Shown: positions 23,966 through 36,305 of the stretch, piece by piece | Layout: each line of letters opens with the position of its first letter | Numbering within the stretch: position 1 is the first letter of the stretch | Assembly: GCA_035578905.1 (NCBI GenBank) | Contig: JAQJVL010000612.1 | Coordinates: 310,001-374,000, forward strand | DNA: 64,000 bases | Direction: 5' to 3' | From: Stictocephala bisonia | Lineage: Eukaryota > Arthropoda > Insecta > Hemiptera > Membracidae | Position numbers and translations under genes: made by a program | The notes under the pieces: generated by a model | Told to the model about the DNA's origin: nothing | Database searches by the model: none | What the model saw: only the letters and a program-made list of their open reading frames with translations

Positions 23966-24359
23966 ACAAGGAAAACGGCACCCTTTGTTTGGTAAAGGTT
24001 TGGTGAACTTTTGAAATCATGTATGAGTTACATTTTATAACGTTTCTTCTATTTTACTAGAATGGTAATGACGATATCTAGGTCTCCAGCTCCATCGAGT
24101 GAGACCTTTCTCTCTGGCCCAGAATTCGTCTCCACGTTCTCTAAACCTGTCCAGTTTTTGTCCACCTCTCTGATGCAACCTTGACTGACTTGATGTTTGA
24201 GGTCTGTAATCCTTGACTGGTCACTTTCCTCGTTTGGTATTACCATGCAGACGGTACACTATGGTACAACTCTCGTAGACTCTACGTGTAAACAATGTGA
24301 AACAGTTTTTATCCATCATTTATCATGACGTCTTCTTGTCGTAATTGCTCTACTAGGTT
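23966..24359. other. Gene-free spacer
   Basis: The minus frame at 24049-24246 has no recognised motif. The stretch may contain the unrecognisable upstream part of the old reverse transcriptase relic that becomes visible at 24365. Confidence 0.4.
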
Positions 24360-24364
24360 GATTA

Positions 24365-24450
24365 TACTTCCAGCAATAACGACGAAGGCATTTGATGGCT
24401 TACTTCATAGCATATTCCAATTCCACGACAGTTTAAAGTTAACAAAGGTC
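24365..24450 (+). pseudogene. Reverse transcriptase relic, motif A piece
   Basis: In frame from 24373 the translation reads AITTKAFDGLLHSIF, which resembles LINE reverse-transcriptase motif A (D-L-x-K-A-F-D-x-x-x-H), with the first aspartate lost. The same-strand motif B piece lies at 26517-26575, beyond the minus-strand LINE. Removing that LINE would leave about 70 codons between motif A and motif B, near the usual distance. The relic has stops and frameshifts. Confidence 0.45.
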
Positions 24451-24589
24451 ACCTTATTAGAATTCTGAGAGTGGCTTATCACATAACCTTGAACGGATTG
24501 AACGGGATATTGGAGCCTTGAACGGATTATCACATAATTAAAACATACCTAATGTAATTTAATACCTAATTAATAGTGTACAATTCAAG

Positions 24590-26525
24590 ATTCAAGATTA
24601 ATTTATTGACACAATATGAACTGTTACAGTTTTCTATGCAAGTCATAATACAAAAATAACATCACTAATCAAGAACATAAAATAATACACAAATAAAATC
24701 ATAAGTAAATTAATTCTAAGACAATTTTTCACTATATCCTACACAAGCCAAAATTGACATTTATTTTATTACAGTAAGAGCTGCTACATTAAGAAAAATA
24801 TTTAAGGTAGTTAAATAAAAATAAAACAGCCAACATTACCCCTTAAGGCTGCATAAGAGCCTCATCGATGGTATAGAAAGCCCTCCCGACCAAATGGCTT
24901 CTCAAAAATGTTTTCAGCTGAGATAAACTATTGATTGTTTTTATATTTTGAGGGAGAAGATTAAAAAATTTAGGGCCAAAATTAAAAACAGAATTTTTAA
25001 AAAGATCCAGATTGCACTTTTCAATGGTAAAATTGTTTTTACATCTAGTATTGTAGTTATGATTATGGATAGGGAATTTGATTTTATTTTTAAAAACATA
25101 TACCACCACCTCAAATATTAAAAGGCTGGGTAGTGTGAGGATACCACTCGCCCGAAAGAGCTCCCTACAGCTGGCCCTGTGGTCCTGACCCCAAACAATC
25201 CTTAGCGCCCTCTTTTGAAGGATAAATATTCTATTAAATAAAGTAGAATTACAGAAACCCCAGAAAAGAATTCCATATCTCAATCGACTCTCAATAAGGC
25301 CATAATACGCGAGGTTGAGGACCTTACTAGAGGCGAATGAAGACAAACATCTCAGGGCAAATATAGCGGAGTTCAGCTGGCTCCCTAGCTTAGAAATATG
25401 AGTGCCCCATGACAAATTGTAATCTAGATAGATTCCAAGGAATTTAGTTGACAGAGCGTTGTCCAAAATAGTGTCGCCCATGCAAAATATGTTTGGAATA
25501 TTATATGTGCGTTGAGGATGGAATTCAATAATACTGGTTTTGGCTACATTTAGGTACATTTTATTTGATGAAAACCACTGAATAAGTTGAGAGAAAGTGT
25601 CATCGACTATAGAAGAAAAATTATTGTGGTTTAAAATGAGACATGTATCGTCAGCAAATAAAGAAACAGAGAGTGGTGAATTATCTATACCAGGGTTAAC
25701 GTATTTAGGAAGATCATTTATATAGAGGATAAAAAGCAAAGGCCCCAGGACAGAGCCCTGAGGCACGCCTGTTTTGACAGTAGAAAATTCAGACGTGTGG
25801 GTTTCACCAAAGCTAGAAAGTTGGACACATTGGACTCGACCAAACAAGTAGGACCTGAACCAATTAAGAAGAAAACCCCTGACGCCGTATGCAGCCAGTT
25901 TCTGTAAGAGAATGACATGATCAACAACATCAAAGGCCTTACTAAGATCGCAAAAAAGGCCTACAGTGTGGTCGCCAGAATCAAGAGAGGTCAGTACACG
26001 CTTCATGGCTGATGCTACTGCAGAAGATGTATCCAAGTTTGGTCTGAATCCAAACTGGCTATCCGATATTATGTTGTTGAGGTTAAAAAAAGAATAGAGT
26101 CTGTTAAATACAATTCTTTCCAAAACATTAGATATAATCGGAGCAATCGATATGGGTCTGTAGGAGTTAGGGTCAGATCCGCTTGTTCCCTTTTTCAAAA
26201 CTGGTATCGTCTTGGTGATTTTTAAGTCAGTAGGAAATACACCTTCCAATATAGAGAAATTAAATAAATATGTCAAGATAGGTGCCAGCTCTTGAACATA
26301 TTCCTTCAAAAGACTTGACGAGATACCAAATATGTCCAAGGAGTGGCTATTTTTCAAAAGGTTTACAGAACTAATAGTTTCAGTAACCAGTATCTCAGAG
26401 AAATACAGGGAATTAGGAACACGTTTTATGTGAGAAAATAATGATTGCTTAAGTTGAGGGGGATTCTGAGGTTGTTGCAGACCCAGATTCTCTGCTAAAT
26501 TCACGAAAGACTGATTTATAGAGAT
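24590..26525 (-). mobile_element. 5'-truncated LINE with intact reverse-transcriptase frame
   Basis: The element runs on the minus strand from about 26525 (5' truncation at the start of the RT region; no endonuclease domain) to about 24590, where its 3' end carries a short repeat of a TTGAATC type (CAAGATTCAAGATT on the + strand). The 3' UTR of about 250 bp is AT-rich. The flanking sequence on both sides belongs to an older + strand reverse-transcriptase relic, so this is a nested insertion. The undamaged frame implies a fairly recent event. Confidence 0.8.
24843..26525 (-). CDS. Non-LTR retrotransposon reverse transcriptase (5'-truncated ORF2-like)
   Basis: The open frame covers about 560 codons without a stop. 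The first listed codon at 26504 is GTG, and the frame stays open some seven codons further upstream, so no genuine start is present: this is the 3' part of a longer ORF. Counting residues from 26504, the finger region has YRPIS at about 115-119 and FGFRP at 151-155. Motif A (FCDLSKAFDVVDH) is at 184-196, motif B (GVPQGSVLGPLLF) at 246-258, and the catalytic FADD at 283-286. The thumb-like KFLGIYLD follows. The C-terminal region ends near a basic segment with GPKFFNLLPQNIK. These motifs are diagnostic of non-LTR RT, which copies element RNA at a nicked target. All three catalytic aspartates are present. No endonuclease domain remains, so the copy cannot move by itself. The clade (Jockey/CR1-like) is uncertain. 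Confidence 0.93.
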   Translation of the reverse strand: MSINQSFVNLAENLGLQQPQNPPQLKQSLFSHIKRVPNSLYFSEILVTETISSVNLLKNSHSLDIFGISSSLLKEYVQELAPILTYLFNFSILEGVFPTDLKITKTIPVLKKGTSGSDPNSYRPISIAPIISNVLERIVFNRLYSFFNLNNIISDSQFGFRPNLDTSSAVASAMKRVLTSLDSGDHTVGLFCDLSKAFDVVDHVILLQKLAAYGVRGFLLNWFRSYLFGRVQCVQLSSFGETHTSEFSTVKTGVPQGSVLGPLLFILYINDLPKYVNPGIDNSPLSVSLFADDTCLILNHNNFSSIVDDTFSQLIQWFSSNKMYLNVAKTSIIEFHPQRTYNIPNIFCMGDTILDNALSTKFLGIYLDYNLSWGTHISKLGSQLNSAIFALRCLSSFASSKVLNLAYYGLIESRLRYGILFWGFCNSTLFNRIFILQKRALRIVWGQDHRASCRELFRASGILTLPSLLIFEVVVYVFKNKIKFPIHNHNYNTRCKNNFTIEKCNLDLFKNSVFNFGPKFFNLLPQNIKTINSLSQLKTFLRSHLVGRAFYTIDEALMQP

Positions 26526-26690
26526 TAATTTTGGGATTCGTCAGGGTTCTGTTTTAGAGCCACTGTTATCCTTTAAACGTTTAAACGAACGATTTTCCAA
26601 AAACAATAATTTACGCATCACCATGTTGAAGATGAAATTTATCTTTTTTTGATAAGTACAAATTCTTTAAAAAAAAACTACAAATCATTA
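26515..26690 (+). pseudogene. Reverse transcriptase relic, motif B and C pieces
   Basis: On the + strand, about 26524-26572 translates as INFGIRQGSVLEPLLS, a clear match to RT motif B (G-x-x-Q-G-S-x-L-x-P-L-L). Shortly after, NDFPKTIIYASP resembles the ND-P...YADD region, with frameshifts and stops. This is the right half of the older element whose motif A piece is at 24373. The intact minus-strand LINE lies between the halves. Confidence 0.55.
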
Positions 26691-29204
26691 ACAATAACAC
26701 AACAACAAGAATTCTCAAGTAAATCCGACTAAAACAATATATTTGAACTGATCTAAACAGTGATTTTGAATATAAGCCTGCTATATATATAATGAAATAC
26801 ACACTGGCAATAGCATTACATGGATATCACAATTCCATATTACGTCCTCCACTATTACCTTTACCGCAAGCAGTTCTATTTCAAATATATTCAAACTGCC
26901 AACATTATATAAGAAATGAATATAAACCTCAATATATATGCAAGGTTAAGATGTACTGTATTACGGGGCTCTACCTATCATAAAATCTCCCGTACAGAAA
27001 AAAAGCTGTCCCTAAACAGAAGAAGTTCGTCTTGAAGACGTTATTTTGTATCTTCAACAATTAATTTTAAAATTACTATTTTGTCATAACAAGGTAATTT
27101 TTATAAACTAAGGCACAATTTTAACTGTAACTAACCGAAAAGCTACTTAATTTTGAGAAGACAACGCTATCAGCAGGGTTAGGACTGTGGGCTTGTGCCT
27201 GGATATATTTTATGCATCCTAGACTATACTGCTGGGTCTTGAGGCAAACCGTAATAATCTCTAATCCCGGATCAGGACAGCTTGGCCGCTCTCCTTTCCA
27301 GAGTGCAGGCTTACAGTGTTGAAATAGTGCTTTTAAAACTGAATTTTTCTAGTTCTAATTAATTTAAATTTGTCTCTCAGACCCAATTCAACATATTTCC
27401 ACTCAGATATTTCCAAAACATGAAATAAAAAAAAAATGAAAGAAATCAGTTGTTTATTCTAAGTATATGCTACGTGTGATTCCCTCATAATTTAAATGCC
27501 TCAAACAACGTACAAATGTTTATGCAGATAAGGTTCCTGAAAATTTCAAATAATTTTCAAATTAAAATGTTGGGAAAATTAAATTTTGCTTTAAATACTT
27601 CCAAACAATAGAATACAACAAAAAGTAATTTGTAAACAATAAACACTCTAGTAAAAAATATATATAAAAATAACTGTGTTCCTTAAACCAGGATTAATCA
27701 GTAACTTTATTTTGTGGGAAAATACAAATTGTACTAAATCATTGTTTCTATTTGTTATTTAATTGGTAAGTATTATCCATTATATTTTTTAATTTTACTG
27801 TATTTAAGAAACAATTCATAGTAATACTTTTATTTTACGTTTTTAATACATTATATACTATTCTCCAATATGAATATAGCCTATGTTAATAAATAAAACA
27901 TTTCGAATACGAATGTAGTTTGTTTGTTGAAAACATTACAGGTATGGACTGATTAGTTTATTTTCAATAAATCATTCTTCTTTTCCCGTAAATGTCTTTT
28001 AAAATAAATAAATTTTATTTAAGTCTTATTACTGCATGAACTGAGTAGATTGTTTATCCAGGGTTCATTATTTCAACCCCTGGTTGAACAGCGGTTACAG
28101 CTGGCAAAGTCCCGCAACACGTAAGCTGCTCAGCCTTACGGGCCTTTGGGTCCCTTCCATTGTCGTATTGTCATGGTCGTAACGTTTTTGCATTATTACA
28201 AATAATTAATGAAAATTATTTGTAATTTTATAAGGATTTTCCCTATCCTTGATCTTTCATTATTTCTGAGGCACTTCGAACAAATAAGATCTCATAAATA
28301 TCTCTTAATATCTATATCTAAGTATTTCTATCTTACGTAAACTAAGTATACAGAATATAATACTCAAGTCGCTTTAAACAGAAATAACACTTGGATTATT
28401 CCAAATATATTCGGTTCTTCTGACCATTAATTATTGTTTCCAAATAAATACAACTTCGTTATAAACGCAGACAATTATTTAGGCCCCATTTTCTTAGTTT
28501 TTAGAACTAAGAAACTGTAATTATATTTATTTAAATTTCAAAATATATAAATAAATCATTCTCCATTCGTAAAATAATGATGTGGCGCATATTTCACAAG
28601 CTGTTATTTGACATAAATTACTATACAATTATTACTATTATTAGTTTTTTATTTTTTATAATTTTATTTATTTTATTTTTTCGTGTGGTTTTAAAGGATT
28701 TTTGTGCTTCCAATATTACATCTGTCTCAAAATAACTACACAATCTTTTTTAATGTGTTAACATGAGAACCTTTTTTAGCTGGAAATTATGTGTTCAAAT
28801 TGATAATCAAATCAAAATCACATTGCACAAAACATAAATTACACGCATAGGCAAAAGTCACAAAATGATATAAAGTAAACAATGGCTAGATTGTATAATA
28901 AAAATAAAATAATGAAAACGCAACAAAGAAAATAATGCATCTCTAACATGCTTCAAAACATATGTATAAATACAGTAAACAAATCTAAACAACAGGTAAA
29001 CATTAGCATTAACTACACCTTAGGATCAGTCATGTGATCCTGAACGGTTCTGGAGGAACAATCAGAAACTCTTTTTGTCCCATTTCAGTAAACAGTAAAA
29101 GAATGAGTCACAAAACAACTAGCGTAGAAAACATTTTTAAGATTTCAACGTGTTATTCAGAAGTGGTGAACAGATAAGTACGTCGGTCCAAGTTGAGCAG
29201 TGAT
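26691..29204. other. Gene-free AT-rich stretch
   Basis: No supported gene. GC-richer patches at 27170-27315 and 28070-28160 show no tRNA, splice or repeat structure I can confirm. The part at about 28800-29020 resembles a minus-strand LINE 3' end (an AATCAAATCAAAATCA run, then A-rich UTR), but no coding remnant supports this. Confidence 0.45.
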
Positions 29205-32200
29205 TTTTGACGGAGTACAACAACAATATACCGCCAGTAAACACAGTTACGGATTGTTTTAACAAACTTTACACTGACTAAACATTGTGCCGTGTGGTTT
29301 TTGACGGAGTACAACGACAATCTACCGCCAGTAAACACAGTTACGGATTGTTTTAACAAACTTTATACTGACTAAACATTGTGCCGTGTGGTTTTTGACG
29401 GAGTACGACAATCTACCGCCAGTAAACACAGTTACGGATTGTTTTAACAAACTTTACACTGACTAAACATTGTGCCGTGTGGTTTTTGACGGAGTACGAC
29501 AATCTACCGCCAGTAAACACAGTTACGGATTGTTTTAACAAACTTTATACTGACTAAACATTGTGCCGTGTGGTTTTTGACGGAGTACAACGACAATCTA
29601 CCGCCAGTAAACACAGTTACGGATTGTTTTAACAAACTTTACACTGACTAAACATTGTGCCGTGTGGTTTTTGACGGAGTACAACGACAATCTACCGCCA
29701 GTAAACACAGTTACGGATTGTTTTAACAAACTTTACACTGACTAAACATTGTGCCGTGTGGTTTTTGACGGAGTACAACGACAATCTACCGCCAGTAAAC
29801 ACAGTTACGGATTGTTTTAACAAACTTTACACTGACTAAACATTGTGCCGTGTGGTTTTTGACGGAGTACAACGACAATCTACCGCCAGTAAACACAGTT
29901 ACGGATTGTTTTAACAAACTTTACACTGACTAAACATTGTGCCGTGTGGTTTTTGACGGAGTACAACGACAATCTACCGCCAGTAAACACAGTTACGGCT
30001 TGTTTTAACAAACTTTACACTGACTAAACATTGTGCCGTGTGGTTTTTGACGGAGTACGACAATCTACCGCCAGTAAACACAGTTACGGATTGTTTTAAC
30101 AAACTTTATACTGACTGAACATTGTGCCGTGTGGTTTTTGACGGAGTACGACAATCTACCGCCAGTAAACACAGTTACGGATTGTTTTAACAATCTTTAC
30201 ACTGACTAAACATTGTGCCGTGTGGTTTTTGACGGAGTACAACGACAATCTACCGCCAGTAAACACAGTTACGGATTGTTTTAACAAACTTTACACTGAC
30301 TAAACATTGTGCCGTGTGGTTTTTGACGGAGTACAACGACAATCTACCGCCAGTAAACACAGTTACGGATTGTTTTAACAAACTTTACACTGACTAAACA
30401 TTGTGCCGTGTGGTTTTTGACGGAGTACAACGACAATCTACCGCCAGTAAACACAGTTACGGATTGTTTTAACAAACTTTACACTGACTAAACATTGTGC
30501 CGTGTGGTTTTTGACGGAGTACAACGACAATCTACCGCCAGTAAACACAGTTACGGATTGTTTTAACAAACTTTACACTGACTAAACATTGTGCCGTGTG
30601 GTTTTTGACGGAGTACAACGACAATCTACCGCCAGTAAACACAGTTACGGATTGTTTTAACAAACTTTACACTGACTAAACATTGCGCCGTGTGATTTTT
30701 GACGGAGTACAACAACAATATACCGCCAGTAAACACAGTTACGGATTGTTTTAACAAACTTTACACTGACTAAACATTGTGCCGTGTGATTTTTGACGGA
30801 GTACAACAACAATATACCGCCAGTAAACACAGTTACGGATTGTTTTAACAAACTTTACACTGACTAAACATTGTGCCGTGTGATTTTTGACGGAGTACAA
30901 CAACAATATACCGCCAGTAAACACAGTTACGGATTGTTTTAACAAACTTTACACTGACTAAACATTGTGCCGTGTGATTTTTGACGGAGTACAACAACAA
31001 TATACCGCCAGTAAACACAGTTACGGATTGTTTTAACAAACTTTACACTGACTAAACATTGTGCCGTGTGGTTTTTGACGGAGTACAACGACAATCTACC
31101 GCCAGTAAACACAGTTACGGATTGTTTTAACAAACTTTATACTGACTAAACATTGCGCCGTGTGGTTTTTGACGGAGTACAACGACAATCTACCGCCAGT
31201 AAACACAGTTACGGATTGTTTTAACAAACTTTACACTGACTAAACATTGTGCCGTGTGGTTTTTGACGGAGTACAACGACAATCTACCGCCAGTAAACAC
31301 AGTTACGGATTGTTTTAACAAACTTTACACTGACTAAACATTGCGCCGTGTGGTTTTTGACGGAGTACAACAACAATATACCGCCAGTAAACACAGTTAC
31401 GGATTGTTTTAACAAACTTTACACTGACTAAACATTGCGCCGTGTGGTTTTTGACGGAGTACAACAACAATATACCGCCAGTAAACACAGTTACGGATTG
31501 TTTTAACAAACTTTACACTGACTAAACATTGTGCCGTGTGGTTTTTGACGGAGTACAACGACAATCTACCGCCAGTAAACACAGTTACGGATTGTTTTAA
31601 CAAACTTTACACTGACTAAACATTGTGCCGTGTGGTTTTTGACGGAGTACAACGACAATCTACCGCCAGTAAACACAGTTACGGATTGTTTTAACAAACT
31701 TTACACTGACTAAACATTGCGCCGTGTGGTTTTTGACGGAGTACAACGACAATCTACCGCCAGTAAACACAGTTACGGATTGTTTTAACAAACTTAACAC
31801 TGACTAAACATTGTGCCGTGTGGTTTTTGACGGAGTACAACGACAATCTACCGCCAGTAAACACAGTTACGGATTGTTTTAACAAACTTTACACTGACTA
31901 AACATTGTGCCGTGTGGTTTTTGACGGAGTACAACAACAATATACCGCCAGTAAACACAGTTACGGATTGTTTTAACAAACTTTACACTGACTAAACATT
32001 GCGCCGTGTGGTTTTTGACGGAGTACAACGACAATCTACCGCCAGTAAACACAGTTACGGATTGTTTTAACAAACTTAACACTGACTAAACATTGTGCCG
32101 TGTGGTTTTTGACGGAGTACAACGACAATCTACCGCCAGTAAACACAGTTACGGATTGTTTTAACAAACTTAACACTGACTAAACATTGTGCCGTGTGGT

Positions 32201-34812
32201 TTTTGACGGAGTACAACGACAATCTACCGCCAGTAAACACAGTTACGGATTGTTTTAACAAACTTTACACTGACTAAACATTGTGCCGTGTGGTTTTTGA
32301 CGGAGTACAACGACAATCTACCGCCAGTAAACACAGTTACGGATTGTTTTAACAAACTTTACACTGACTAAACATTGTGCCGTGTGGTTTTTGACGGAGT
32401 ACAACGACAATCTACCGCCAGTAAACACAGTTACGGATTGTTTTAACAAACTTTATACTGACTAAACATTGCGCCGTGTGGTTTTTGACGGAGTACAACG
32501 ACAATCTACCGCCAGTAAACACAGTTACGGATTGTTTTAACAAACTTTATACTGACTAAACATTGTGCCGTGTGGTTTTTGACGGAGTACAACGACAATC
32601 TACCGCCAGTAAACACAGTTACGGATTGTTTTAACAAACTTTATACTGACTAAACATTGCGCCGTGTGGTTTTTGACGGAGTACAACGACAATCTACCGC
32701 CAGTAAACACAGTTACGGATTGTTTTAACAAACTTTATACTGACTAAACATTGTGCCGTGTGGTTTTTGACGGAGTACAACGACAATCTACCGCCAGTAA
32801 ACACAGTTACGGATTGTTTTAACAAACTTTATACTGACTAAACATTGCGCCGTGTGGTTTTTGACGGAGTACAACGACAATCTACCGCCAGTAAACACAG
32901 TTACGGATTGTTTTAACAAACTTTATACTGACTAAACATTGTGCCGTGTGGTTTTTGACGGAGTACAACGACAATCTACCGCCAGTAAACACAGTTACGG
33001 ATTGTTTTAACAAACTTTATACTGACTAAACATTGTGCCGTGTGGTTTTTGACGGAGTACAACGACAATCTACCGCCAGTAAACACAGTTACGGATTGTT
33101 TTAACAAACTTTACACTGACTAAACATTGTGCCGTGTGGTTTTTGACGGAGTACAACGACAATCTACCGCCAGTAAACACAGTTACGGATTGTTTTTAAC
33201 AAACTTTACACTGACTAAACATTGTGCCGTGTGGTTTTTGACGGAGTACAACGACAATCTACCGCCAGTAAACACAGTTACGGATTGTTTTAACAAACTT
33301 TACACTGACTAAACATTGTGCCGTGTGGTTTTTGACGGAGTACAACGACAATCTACCGCCAGTAAACACAGTTACGGATTGTTTTAACAAACTTTACACT
33401 GACTAAACATTGTGCCGTGTGGTTTTTGACGGAGTACAACGACAATCTACCGCCAGTAAACACAGTTACGGATTGTTTTAACAAACTTTACACTGACTAA
33501 ACATTGTGCCGTGTGGTTTTTGACGGAGTACAACGACAATCTACCGCCAGTAAACACAGTTACGGATTGTTTTAACAAACTTTACACTGACTAAACATTG
33601 TGCCGTGTGGTTTTTGACGGAGTACAACGACAATCTACCGCCAGTAAACACAGTTACGGATTGTTTTAACAAACTTTACACTGACTAAACATTGTGCCGT
33701 GTGGTTTTTGACGGAGTACAACAACAATATACCGCCAGTAAACACAGTTACGGATTGTTTTAACAAACTTTACACTGACTAAACATTGTGCCGTGTGGTT
33801 TTTGACGGAGTACAACGACAATCTACCGCCAGTAAACACAGTTACGGATTGTTTTAACAAACTTTACTGACTAACATTGTGCCGTGTGGTTTTTGACGGA
33901 GTACAACGACAATCTACCGCCAGTAAACACAGTTACGGATTGTTTTAACAAACTTTACACTGACTAAACATTGTGCCGTGTGGTTTTTGACGGAGTACAA
34001 CAACAATATACCGCCAGTAAACACAGTTACGGATTGTTTTAACAAACTTTACACTGACTAAACATTGTGCCGTGTGGTTTTTGACGGAGTACAACGACAA
34101 TCTACTGCCAGTAAACACAGTTACGGATTGTTTTAACAAACTTTACACTGACTAAACATTGTGCCGTGTGGTTTTTGACGGAGTACAACAACAATATACC
34201 GCCAGTAAACACAGTTACGGATTGTTTTAACAAACTTTACACTGACTAAACATTGCGACGTGTGGTTTTTGACGGAGTACAACGACAATCTACCGCCAGT
34301 AAACACAGTTACGGATTGTTTTAACAAACTTAACACTGACTAAACATTGTGCCGTGTGGTTTTTGACGGAGTACAACGACAATCTACCGCCAGTAAACAC
34401 AGTTACGGATTGTTTTAACAAACTTTACACTGACTAAACATTGTGCCGTGTGGTTTTTGACGGAGTACAACGACAATCTACCGCCAGTAAACACAGTTAC
34501 GGATTGTTTTAACAAACTTTATACTGACTAAACATTGCGCCGTGTGGTTTTTGACGGAGTACAACGACAATCTACCGCCAGTAAACACAGTTACGGATTG
34601 TTTTAACAAACTTTACACTGACTAAACATTGTGCCGTGTGGTTTTTGACGGAGTACAACGACAATCTACCGCCAGTAAACACAGTTACGGATTGTTTTAA
34701 CAAACTTTATACTGACTAAACATTGCGCCGTGTGGTTTTTGACGGAGTACAACGACAATCTACCTCCAGTAAACACAATTACGGATTAAACATTGTGACG
34801 TGTGGTTTTCCC
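29205..34812. repeat. 94-bp satellite array, about 60 copies
   Basis: Highly uniform head-to-tail units of 94 bp contain GTGTGGTTTTTGACGGAGTA, ACCGCCAGTAAACACAGTTA and AACAAACTTTACACTGACTA. A minority near the left end are 91 bp (GTACGAC instead of GTACAACGAC), and one near 33864 is shortened by a few bases. Variants include TACAACAACAATATA versus TACAACGACAATCTA, and TTGCGCC versus TTGTGCC. The many 60-70-codon minus frames are products of the periodicity. Edge copies near 29205 and 34760-34812 are diverged, as is usual at satellite margins. Confidence 0.99.
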
Positions 34813-35655
34813 TCATATACTGTAATATAACACTTTAGAAATGATTCAGCCTTAAGTAGGCCACATGTGAACACGGAAGAGATATTTTCACAGAGATATA
34901 GTGAAAGGCAAACCAACATTTCAATGGCGTGATTAAACCTACCCGCTCCATTTATTTCACGAATTAGCAAAAAACGGGAAGAAGACGGAAGTTACGGTGG
35001 TATGTCCACACTTCCGACGGTGGCGGTGCGTTCGTGCGAGCTGCATTGACACATATCAGCTGTTCCGATATCATAGATATTGTTTTGAATGGCTTTGTCA
35101 AATTGTATCCTTTCAACTTGATTGTTTTACCTGCTTCCGTTTCCGATTGTACTGTACTGCATTCCCAAAGACATTCACAATACAAGAACAGCACAGTAGA
35201 GTAGATGATTTTAAAACAGTAACAGTCATAAAATGAATGTTCATATGCTTCTAACACTGATACTTAGATGGAATAAAATCTCCGAGGAGACTACAATGAT
35301 GGATCCATTCCACAACAAATATAATATATTAAATGTCATTTAATAACGTACCATATATTTACACTCAGGAAAATAACATTATTACCTTAAATTTGAAATA
35401 TGGAATATATTTTTAACATTCCTATACATAACAAATTTAATTTTAGTATTATCATGTAAAATTAAAAATGAAATATAACCTGAAACAATACAAAGAGTAA
35501 AGAAGAAAATTATATAATATATTCGATTAATTATAAATATGTTATAAATTTAATAAAATAATTGTAAGCGTAATAAAATATAGAATAGATATTTCTTTAC
35601 ACATAATACATTAGGCCGCTGTTCTATCATTCAGGATCAGACTACATAGAGTTTT
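34813..35655. other. Gene-free spacer
   Basis: A GC-moderate patch at 34985-35180 is open on both strands in short frames (34997-35236 +, 34964-35257 -) with no recognised motif. The rest is AT-rich. Confidence 0.45.
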
Positions 35656-36080
35656 GTTTTAGTTAATAAAATTAATAATAAAAATATATTTATTTACCAA
35701 AACCATATATTACAACAACATATAAATTACATACAACATTCACATTTAGGTCAATTCGGTAGGCCTACCCTCAGGCATAGTCCAATAAGCATCAATTATC
35801 AATTAAACATAAAAAAAGAATTAAAAATGCCAAATTAAATGCACACAAAAACAAACTATAAGTTACAAAAATGAACACATAATAATCACTTTCAATGCTA
35901 GCAAAGATATATCTAAACACTATTTGGCTACAAAAAAAATCTTCAAATCAACCAAAAACACAGCATAGCGACCAAACTGATCACTTAATATCAACCTGCA
36001 TCCTGCTAAAATTTAAAAAAATAGGATGATGAAATTGAGATAAATATATATAGAATTTATCTCATAGACCCTTAGGATCT
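35656..36080 (-). mobile_element. Possible LINE 3' UTR
   Basis: Read on the minus strand this ends in a TTATTATTAATTTTATT-like A/T tail preceded by a region poor in G on the + strand, similar in style to the 3' end of the intact LINE at 24.6 kb. No coding remnant is present. The SINE at 36092 abuts it directly. Confidence 0.3.
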
Positions 36081-36091
36081 TTAGACCCTTA

Positions 36092-36305
36092 GGAGCGGCC
36101 GTAACTAAGGGGCTAAGGCGTTGCCTTGCCACGCAATCGGTCCGGGTTCGATTCCAGATCTGACCACTAACAGATTTTACCCTGCCGCTGTTAGTGGTCA
36201 CATAAAATCGGAAGTCACATAAAACCGTTGGTACCCAGGTTAAATGTTAGAGAGGGCTTCTTAGCCCTAACTTCGTCTGGTAAAATAAGACCAACTTTAA
36301 CTTTA
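36092..36305 (+). mobile_element. tRNA-derived SINE with a LINE-like 3' tail
   Basis: The 5' part (36092-36165) resembles a tRNA. TAACTAAGGGG at 36102 is an A-box-like motif with one mismatch, and GTTCGATTC at 36146 is a perfect B box, 44 bases apart as in a real tRNA. A GTTGC...GCAAT stem surrounds a loop containing TTGCCAC, reminiscent of Gly-GCC. A body follows, then a tail with GGTTAAATGTTAGAG, the hairpin AGGGCT-TCTT-AGCCCT at 36253-36268 and CTAACTTCGTCTGG. That tail matches the 3' end of the LINE at 50886-52105. The T-arm pairing is incomplete and there is no clean acceptor stem, so this is a SINE rather than a functional tRNA. Confidence 0.75.

Noticed and set aside
26792..26983. 63-codon + frame after the reverse transcriptase relic as its continuation
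   Set aside because: The translation shows none of the conserved RT C-terminal features and is in AT-rich spacer.
29153..34336. Series of 60-70-codon minus frames spaced by 94 bp
   Set aside because: Identical frames recur only because the satellite unit repeats; each ends in the next unit.
29205..34812. CRISPR array
   Set aside because: Repeats are contiguous with no unique spacers, and the context is eukaryotic; the same holds for the other arrays.
36092..36165. Functional tRNA-Gly gene
   Set aside because: Boxes A and B are well spaced, but the acceptor and T stems do not pair properly and the unit continues into a SINE body and tail.
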